DNA of 5,016 nt. Origin: an uncultured Prevotellaceae bacterium. GTDB lineage: Bacteria; Bacteroidota; Bacteroidia; Bacteroidales; Bacteroidaceae. The stretch lies in contig CALELI010000091.1 in the NCBI GenBank assembly GCA_937902455.1, forward strand, positions 1-5,016, in the 5' to 3' direction. Each line of letters opens with the position of its first letter. Position 1 is the stretch's first letter. Of this stretch, positions 1-5,016 are shown in pieces. The notes below the pieces were generated by a model that saw nothing but the letters and a program-made list of their open reading frames with translations, ran no database searches and was not told the origin of the DNA. The translations under genes were made by a program, and so were the position numbers.

Positions 1-3000
1 ATGCTATGAGCGCGGTCTTGTCCGGTGTCTGCTCTGCCCAGTATTCTATGCAGTTATGGAAAAGCGGGAATCGGACGGCTGATGGGTCAAGGCATGTATG
101 GTGCAGAAGGGCAACTTCCGCTTCCTGCTCGCTGCTCATTATCGACACGCTCCTGACGGGTGCGTCAGGATTGCTGACGAAGTGTTCTACGACGGCACTC
201 ATGGATTTCGCCAGACTATCTGCAAGTTCCGATGTATAGAAAGCTTCGTTATATCCAATCTTTATCACATGACCACCATCAGGAGTGCTGTTTATGACAA
301 ACTTCATCTTGAACTTTGCAAGGTCGAGGCTAAGGCCTTTCAGCAATGCCTTTTCTCCACGGACTATGTTGTCTGTCAGGACTCCTACCTGATACTCGAA
401 TATTATCTCTGGCTTGAAGCCATAGTCTGCTGCAATCTGTGCGAACGGATATTGCTCGTGATTGATTGTGTCAGAGAAATTCCTGTCTGTATCCTGGATG
501 AAGCCGCTTACAGTCTGGTCGTTTATCTCGCTACTTAGTGCAAGTGTGTTGACAAACATACCCGTAGTGTTGTAGATACGCAGATTGCTCCGGCCATTGG
601 ATATGGTGCCGAGATAGACTTGCCTGCAGCCTGCAAAGCGGCTGACTGTATAGTAGGTGGCAGCAAGGAACACGCTCATTGGTGTCACGCCGAGCTTCCT
701 GGCAAGATGTTCCACAGGAGCCATGTCTGTCGGACACATGCAATAGCCGATGGTATGGCTGGCCGTATCGTCCTTAGGTTTGTCGGGTACAATCTCGCTG
801 GCACCCTCACAGTTGGCAAGACGGGCATCGAAGAAGGACTTGGCTGCCATATATTCCTCGCCACCTTCTGCGGCTTTCTGGTCGGCAGCGAACTGGAGAT
901 AGGAGTAGTCTTCCCTGTCCACTTCCTCGCCATTCAGACGTGCAGAGATTTCCTTTGCAATCATGTCGATGGAACCTCCGTCGGTCACCAGATGGTGAAT
1001 GTCCATGAAGAGATGCAGCTGGCTCTCTGTCTTCAGAATCTCGAAACGGAACAATGGACCCTGCGTGAGATTGAATGGACGGATGAAGTCGTGCCTGTAG
1101 GCATCGATACTTTCCTCTGGTATCTCGCTGACAGGTATCTCGACAGGCATGTCATTGTCAAGGAACTGTCTGACTTCACCTTCCTCTGTACCGAATATCA
1201 GCCGGAAACTCTGGTGGTTGTCCACTGTAGCCTTCACTGCATCCAGAAGTTCCTCTGCTGTGATGTTGCGTGAAAACGTAAGCTGCATAGGCACATTGTA
1301 GAGTGTAGTGTCAGGGTTCTTCAGGCAATCGAAATAGACACCTGCTTGAGAATATGTCAGGCTCTGAGAGTTGAGGGTTGAGGGTTGAGGGTTGAGGGAT
1401 GAAGGTTGAGGGTTATCGTTTTCGTTTTCGTTATCGTTGGTTGGTGAGCCTGTCGAACCATCGTTCCTACCATTCATCCACATCTCAAGTATTGCATTCT
1501 CGATGCTCTGCAGCGAGCCTGTCTTTGCCAGGGACTTTGAATTGACCTGGACACCAAACTTCTTGTATATGAGTGTTGCAAGTTTGATGCTTGAAATTGA
1601 TGTGAGGCCGACAAAGCCGAGTACATCTGTAATCGTGAAGTCCTCGGTGTTAACTACAGAGGCGATTATGGTCTTAAGCTCTGTCTCCAGCGCATTGAGA
1701 GGGGCAGCGGGAGCATTGCCATCTGCTGTCCTTGCCCTCAGTTCAGGCTTCGGCAGTGCCTTCTTGTCTACCTTCTGGTTTACGTTCAAAGGAATCTTCT
1801 CTATCTGCATGGTGACTGCCGGCACCATGTATGGAGGTTTCTGTTCGAGGATGAACTGGTTAAGGTCATCAATGTTCAGAGTCTCGTCACTGACCACATA
1901 CGCAGCAATGAACTTGCCTCCGTTAGGGTCATCAAATGCCTGAACAGTAACATCGTTGATGCCCTTGAACTCACGGATTACGGCCTCGACTTCCTTCAGT
2001 TCAATGCGGAAGCCACGTATCTTCACCTGACCGTCCTTACGTCCGACGAACTCGATGTTTCCGTCCTGACGGTAGCGCACGATGTCACCAGTGTGGTAGG
2101 CACGTTCTCCATCCATGACGAAAAATGCTTCTGCCGTCTTGTCCGGACGGTTGAGATATCCACGACCGACTTGCTTGCCGACTATGACAAGTTCTCCGGC
2201 GGCACCCACTGGAAGTCGATGCTGATTCTTGTCCATGACATAACAGTTCACCATATCTGTCGGCTTACCGATTGGGATATTCGGCTCCTTCTTGAGTACA
2301 GGGGTGATTGTTGCGAAGACAGTACATTCAGTAGGACCATAGAGGTTATGGAAGGTATATCCCACGGCAGGATCGACACTTACGAGTTTCTCGCCACCTA
2401 CGCTGAGATGCCTGAGCGAATGATTCTCGGTGTTCTGCAGGAACTGCACGCCCACCTGCGTGGTGAAGAAGCCATGTGTGATGCCGTTGGCTTCGAAATA
2501 GTCATTGATGGCTACGAGGTCGAGACGGATTTCTTCCGGAATGACGTGTACCGTAGCACCTGTTGTCAGTGCAGGATAGATATCCATCATGTTGGCATCG
2601 AATCCGAAAGATGCGTATGCAGCAACTCTATGTTCAGCCTTAAGGTCGTAGTACTTACGATAAAACTTGATGAAGGCCACGAGGTTCTGATGCTCAAGCA
2701 TTACACCCTTTGGTACACCTGTGGAGCCTGATGTGTAGAGAAGGATGAAGAGGCTCTGAGGGTTGAGGATTGAAGGGTGAGGGTTGAGGGTTATCGTTGG
2801 TTGGTGAGCCTGTCGAACCATCGTTATCGTTGGGAGTTCAGAGGTCAGGAGCACTTCTCCGTCGTATTCGTTGATAATGGAACTGAGTTCGTCGTCTGCA
2901 ATGAGCAGGGCTGCATCAGCATCTTTAACCATGAAGTTGAGGCGTTCCTGAGGATAGCTCGGGTCGAGTGGCTGATAGGCACATCCGGCTTTCATGGCTG

Positions 3001-5016
3001 CCAGTGGCAGAATGAAGATGTACTCGTTTCTTGGAATGAGAATGGAAACTACCGGCTCTTTCCTGGCGCAGCCTGATTGCTGAGCTTGACTATCGTCTTC
3101 CTCCTTCGCACCTCGGCATAATGAAAGCAAGCTTTCCTTCTGCACTCGGTTTGTCGTCGGTTGACTAAGTACCTTACCATATATATAGCCGCCAATCCTG
3201 TCTGTCAGTTCGTCCAGTTCCCGATAGGTATATTTCTTCTCCTTATATACGGCTGCTATGTTGTCGGGATATTGCCTTGCAGTCCTCTGGAAGAGCGACA
3301 ACACTGTCTGGTCGGCATCTTCATCGGCAGAGACAGGATTATTCTTTATATTGAACGAGTCTAGGATGGATATCATCTGTTCATCACACAGGCTAACATC
3401 ACAAATCTTGTCACATGTCAGCAATTCTGTTGCTATATGTTGAACAGCAGAAGCAAAGCCATTCATCATGAAATCTGAGAAGAGGCTCTCGTCATATTGT
3501 ACTGTAATAAAACCCTGTTCCATGTTTCCCTCGATAAGTACGGAAAGCGGGAATTTTGCCTTTTGCAGTTCAAGCTTCTGAATTTTCAGTTCACCATTCT
3601 TACAATGATACTTGTTGAGAACACCGACTTGATAAGCGTACATGATATTCGCCATATAACCATAGTTCTCAACTATCTTTCCATAAGGATAATCCTCATG
3701 GGCCAAGGTTTCCATGAACGTATCAGCCGTCTTTTTCAGGTATTCATCGACAGACATGGCGGAATCCACATTGCATACTAATGGCAATGTATTTACAAAC
3801 ATACCGAAGGTGCCGGATATACGTAGGTTACTTCTGCCATTCGAAACAGTGCAGATTCCTACAGTATCTTCAGCAGTATATCTACTGATTGCAATTGTCA
3901 CAGCTGCAAGATATAGTGAAGCTGGTGTTATGTTCAGTCGCTTACACTTACCCTGCGCACCCTTCAGGTCAGTCGGGATTTTTATCTCGCCCTGATGGTG
4001 GCTCTCATCATTGACATATTTATCAGGGATTAGTGCTGAAGCCTCCTCTATCTGGCCGAGTTGCTCTGCAAAGAATTGTTCTGTGGATTTCTCTATCTTT
4101 TGGTTGCCCACAAACTGGTAGTAGTTATAGTTTTCTGGCATCAATGGTTGTCCATCAATTGACTGGCACAGCTGACGATAGAATATGTCTAACGAACCAC
4201 CGTCCATGATGAGGTGATGGAAGTCTGCCAAGAGATACACTCCAGAAGGAGCCTCTACAATTTCCATATGGAAGAGTGGCCCATCCTGCAAAGCAAATGG
4301 ACGTACAAAGTCCTTCTTCTCCTGTTCCAGTTCCTCGTCTGTCTTTGTAAGGATGGTAATGTCAATATCCTTTTTCTCCATTGAGCACTGGTACGCATCA
4401 CCATTGTCATCATTCTGGAAATGGGTGTAGATGTATGGATGTACTTCCAGCACCTTTTTCACGGCATCCTTCACCTGAAGTGGTGTAACACCTTGAGGCA
4501 TGTGAATGCTTACAGGTATGTTATACTGAATGTCTTCAGGATTGCTCATACACTCAGAATAAATGCCAAGTTGTGAGAATGAAAGCGATGCAGAGGTAAG
4601 TTGTTGAGAATCGATGGCTGATTCTTGTGGGATTTCATTGGTCTTCAACTTTGTGGCCAGTTCCTTGATAGTAGGATATCGGAGTATGTCGCGGACGGAG
4701 AGTGATGCATTCATCTTGCTGTTTACAAACACCGACAGACGGATAGCAAGCAGTGATGTCAATCCTACACTTATCAGGTTCGTACTTATACCGAAGTTGG
4801 TATTTCCGACAATCTCGGCGACTATGTCGTATAGCGACTGTTCTTCAGCAGTAGTCGGCATTACTTTTTCGGCATCGGACATATTGATTACAGGTTCCGG
4901 CAAAGCCTTCAGGTCGGTCTTGCCGTTAGGTGAAATCGGCATCTTGTCCATCTGTACGAAAATGGTTGGCACCATGTAGTGGGTGAGGCTCTTGCCCATC
5001 TGTTCCTTGATGACAT
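1..5016 (-). CDS. Multimodular nonribosomal peptide synthetase, internal fragment
   Basis: The minus-strand frame with codons starting at 5014 and ending at 2 is open for 1,671 codons, running off both window edges. No start or stop is visible, so the real protein is longer. Domain order is (A)-PCP-C-A-PCP-C-(A). Catalytic motifs seen: HHLIMDG and HHLVTDG (condensation), TSGSTGVPKG, FDANMMD, YGPTE, YHTGD and NQKVDKKAL (adenylation), and two GLTS carrier serines. The enzyme should act in the cytoplasm as an assembly line for a small peptide, with phosphopantetheine arms supplied by a separate transferase. C1 and C2 are paralogous: both carry NGRSNLRI followed by GMFVNTL, and YQVGVL later on. 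Three in-frame low-complexity inserts interrupt the linkers or the A domain. Family assignment is very secure. Product and substrates are unknown. Confidence 0.97.
2..70 (-). other. N-terminal start of the next adenylation domain
   Basis: The last 23 residues, FPLFHNCIEYWAEQTPDKTA followed by LIA, match the opening of NRPS adenylation domains (F...aaxxPdxxAL). The complete A domain begins the same way with LFQRTARQYPDNIAAV. The rest lies beyond the left edge. It shows that the assembly line continues with at least one further module and that the gene does not end near here. Confidence 0.88.
122..1360 (-). other. Condensation domain C2
   Basis: About 413 residues (1219-1631). It opens with LTYSQAGVYFDCL immediately after the repeat linker and contains HHLVTDGGS (HHxxxDG at 977-997, residues 1340-1346), SNGRSNLRIYNTTGMFVNTL (Asn1473 at 596-598), HEQYPFAQI (from 1519) and FEYQVGVL. 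It parallels C1 motif for motif, so the two arose by duplication or share a close ancestor. The catalytic residues are intact. It should condense the chain on PCP2 with the amino acid loaded by the next module, whose A domain begins at the left edge. Its DNA is GC-richer than that of C1. Confidence 0.94.
1359..1465 (-). repeat. In-frame repeat element, copy 1 (PCP2-C2 linker)
   Basis: Plus-strand structure: AGGCTCTGAG (1359-1368), a TTGAGGG heptad tract (1364-1412), a TTATCGTTTTCG-type spacer, and a block at 1430-1465 that is identical over 36 bases to 2790-2825. Read on the minus strand it encodes NDGSTGSPTND, then NENENDN, then NPQPSSLNPQPSTLNSQSL (residues 1184-1218), a hydrophilic, Pro/Asn/Ser-rich stretch with no expected fold. 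It lies exactly between the end of PCP2 (MWMNGR) and the first motif of C2 (LTYSQAG), a site where length changes are tolerated. PCP1-C1 has no such segment. Confidence 0.9.
1364..1412 (-). repeat. Heptanucleotide tandem tract, 7 units
   Basis: Seven consecutive 7-base units on the plus strand: CTGAGAG, four perfect TTGAGGG (1371-1398), ATGAAGG (1399-1405) and TTGAGGG (1406-1412). On the coding strand the unit is CCCTCAA. Three units make 21 bases and encode the seven-residue cycle PSTLNPQ. Four identical units in a row are the part most likely to slip. Confidence 0.92.
1484..1696 (-). other. Peptidyl carrier domain PCP2
   Basis: About 71 residues (1107-1177), NALETELKTIIASVVNTEDF through SLQSIENAILE. 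The attachment serine is most likely Ser1139 (codon 1598-1600) in DVLGFVGLTSISSIKLATL. This is the same GLTS variant as PCP1, which argues that the variant is a lineage trait and not decay. It is preceded by an A-PCP linker rich in Ala and Pro (ARTADGNAPAAP) and followed directly by the repeat-derived linker that leads to C2. It should carry the amino acid activated by the complete A domain. Confidence 0.91.
2751..2825 (-). repeat. In-frame repeat element, copy 2 (inside A domain)
   Basis: Same layout as copy 1 but 32 bases shorter: AGGCTCTGAG (2751-2760), five degenerate heptads (2756-2790), then the 36-base block at 2790-2825. It lacks the 18-base TTCG-rich spacer and has two fewer heptads. 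The minus-strand reading is MVRQAHQPTIT followed by LNPHPSILNPQS (residues 732-754), ending against LFILLYTSG, the start of motif A3. The 36-base block is read in a different frame from copy 1. The variable A2-A3 linker hosts the insert and the flanking motifs are intact. Confidence 0.9.
2756..2790 (-). repeat. Heptanucleotide tandem tract, 5 degenerate units
   Basis: Five 7-base units on the plus strand: CTGAGGG, TTGAGGA, TTGAAGG, GTGAGGG and TTGAGGG. Only the last matches the consensus exactly, so this tract is older or more eroded than the one at 1364-1412 and should be less prone to slippage. It joins the 36-base block at 2790. Confidence 0.85.
3062..3163 (-). repeat. Low-complexity insert in the A domain, A1-A2 interval
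   Basis: Residues 618-651 (QPTTNRVQKESLLSL, then CRGAKEEDDSQAQQSGCAR) separate GGYIYGKVLS from EPVVSILIPRNEY. NRPS A domains usually have about ten residues between these two elements and here there are about 40, so roughly 30 residues (about 90 bases) look extra. The DNA holds a perfect 6-bp inverted repeat, GAAAGC-AA-GCTTTC (3123-3136), flanked by two similar boxes, GCACCTCGG (3108-3116) and GCACTCGG (3142-3149). It shares no sequence with the other two inserts. It may be a second kind of dispersed repeat captured in frame. Origin is inferred and exact ends are uncertain. Confidence 0.6.
3389..4600 (-). other. Condensation domain C1
   Basis: About 404 residues (139-542). It begins with the C1-type motif LSFSQLGIYSECM and carries the catalytic HHLIMDGGS at residues 266-274 (HHxxxDG at 4199-4219), where the second His is the general base or positioning residue of peptide-bond formation. 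Later motifs are NGRSNLRISGTFGMFVNTL (from residue 392), HEDYPYGKIVE (from 439) and YAYQVGVLN. All catalytic positions look intact. It joins the chain on PCP1 to the amino acid on PCP2. No epimerase precedes it, so an ordinary L-donor type is the simplest guess, but subtype needs a phylogeny. The DNA here looks more AT-rich than in the rest of the gene. Confidence 0.94.
4646..4846 (-). other. Peptidyl carrier domain PCP1
   Basis: About 67 residues (57-123), EEQSLYDIVAEIVG through IKELATKL, with the length and helical pattern of a carrier domain. The phosphopantetheine attachment serine is most likely Ser87 (codon 4754-4756) in GLTSLLAIRL. The motif is GLTS and not the textbook GGHS or GGDS, but the residues around it (hydrophobic before, LxAIRL after) match a carrier helix II. 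It lies between the A-domain end and C1, as expected for an A-PCP-C junction, so it should present the upstream amino acid or peptide to C1. Confidence 0.9.
4892..5014 (-). other. C-terminal end of an upstream adenylation domain
   Basis: Residues 1-41 of the fragment. The stretch HYMVPTIFVQMDKMPISPNG leads into KTDLKALPEP, the classical end of an NRPS adenylation domain (motif A10, NGK). Lys32 (4919-4921) is the expected catalytic lysine that contacts the carboxylate and phosphate in the adenylation step. Nothing of the substrate pocket is in the window, so the amino acid loaded here cannot be inferred. PCP1 follows after about 15 residues of linker. The NGK reading is clear and the boundary is approximate. 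Confidence 0.93.

Larger units (their letters stand above)
1739..3313 (-). other. Complete adenylation domain with two inserts
   Basis: About 525 residues (568-1092). Motifs in order: YTYRELDEL (A1), AAMKAGCAYQPLDPSYP (A2), YTSGSTGVPKG (A3, residues 760-770), FGFDANMMDIYPAL (A4), HNLYGPTECTV (A5, YGPTE 892-896), GELVIVGKQVGRGYLN (A6), YHTGD (A7, 973-977), GRKDGQVKIRGFRIELKEVE (A8), and NQKVDKKAL with Lys1081 (A10). All nucleotide-binding and catalytic residues are present, so the domain is probably active. Manual alignment to the GrsA phenylalanine domain suggests pocket residues D-A-M-F-S-G-L-V-F plus Lys. I do not match that to a known amino acid. Asp in the first position suggests an alpha-amino acid. 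Two inserts lie between A1-A2 (3062-3163) and A2-A3 (2751-2825), both in surface-loop positions. Confidence 0.95.

Noticed and set aside
98..538. Plus-strand open stretch of about 146 codons
   Set aside because: It lies opposite C2, whose minus frame has continuous recognisable motifs. The plus-strand peptide resembles no family.
620..1273. Plus-strand open stretch of about 217 codons
   Set aside because: It is antisense to the C2 catalytic region (HHLVTDG at 977-997). Cys/His-rich composition is typical of a shadow frame.
1364..1465. CRISPR array or integrase attachment site
   Set aside because: The 7-bp units are contiguous with no unique spacers, and the 36-bp block occurs only twice, 1.36 kb apart. 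No integrase or cas gene is in the window.
1359..1465. Gene boundary or frameshift between two separate NRPS genes at the repeat
   Set aside because: The minus frame passes through the repeat without a stop, and PCP2 and C2 are in the same frame on either side, so one continuous protein is the simplest reading.
1437..1943. Plus-strand open stretch of about 168 codons
   Set aside because: Antisense to the PCP2 region and A-domain end. It starts inside the repeat element and has no ribosome binding site or family features.
2093..2731. Plus-strand open stretch of about 212 codons
   Set aside because: Antisense to motifs A3-A7 of the adenylation domain. The conserved protein is on the minus strand.
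3123..3136. Rho-independent terminator at the GAAAGC/GCTTTC inverted repeat
   Set aside because: The stem is 6 bp with a 2-base loop, too tight to fold well as a hairpin, has no following T-run, and sits inside an open frame that continues for over 3 kb.
4614..4979. Plus-strand open stretch of about 121 codons
   Set aside because: Antisense to PCP1 and the end of the upstream A domain, so a shadow.

Overview
The window is the interior of one very large gene on the minus strand. The minus frame whose codons begin at positions 5014, 5011 and so on down to 4 has no stop codon anywhere. I translated it by hand, line by line, into 1,671 residues. It encodes part of a nonribosomal peptide synthetase (NRPS), and neither the start nor the stop of the gene is present. 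No promoter, terminator, RNA gene, CRISPR array or second gene can be supported. Open stretches on the plus strand are shadows of the NRPS frame.

Reading from N- to C-terminus (right to left), the layout is: end of an adenylation (A) domain (4892-5014), carrier protein PCP1 (4646-4846), condensation domain C1 (3389-4600), a full A domain (1739-3313), PCP2 (1484-1696), condensation domain C2 (122-1360), and the first residues of another A domain (2-70). This gives one complete C-A-PCP elongation module flanked by parts of two more. Each A domain activates an amino acid and loads it on the following PCP, and each C domain joins the upstream peptidyl chain to the downstream aminoacyl-PCP. No epimerase, methyltransferase or thioesterase domain is present. 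The window does not reveal the product.

The unusual part is three low-complexity inserts carried in frame inside the enzyme. Two, at 1359-1465 and 2751-2825, are copies of the same DNA element: a short common end, a tract of CCCTCAA heptads (minus-strand sense), and a 36-bp block identical in both copies. The 36-bp block is read in different frames at the two sites, so it spread as DNA and was not copied as protein sequence. One copy lies between PCP2 and C2, the other inside the A domain just before its ATP-binding motif. A third insert (about 3062-3163) enlarges the A domain between motifs A1 and A2 and has a different sequence.

The organism is probably a member of Bacteroidales, perhaps Prevotella-like. 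This is inferred from the moderate GC content, the GLTS-type carrier motif and the style of the inserts, and it was not checked against any database.
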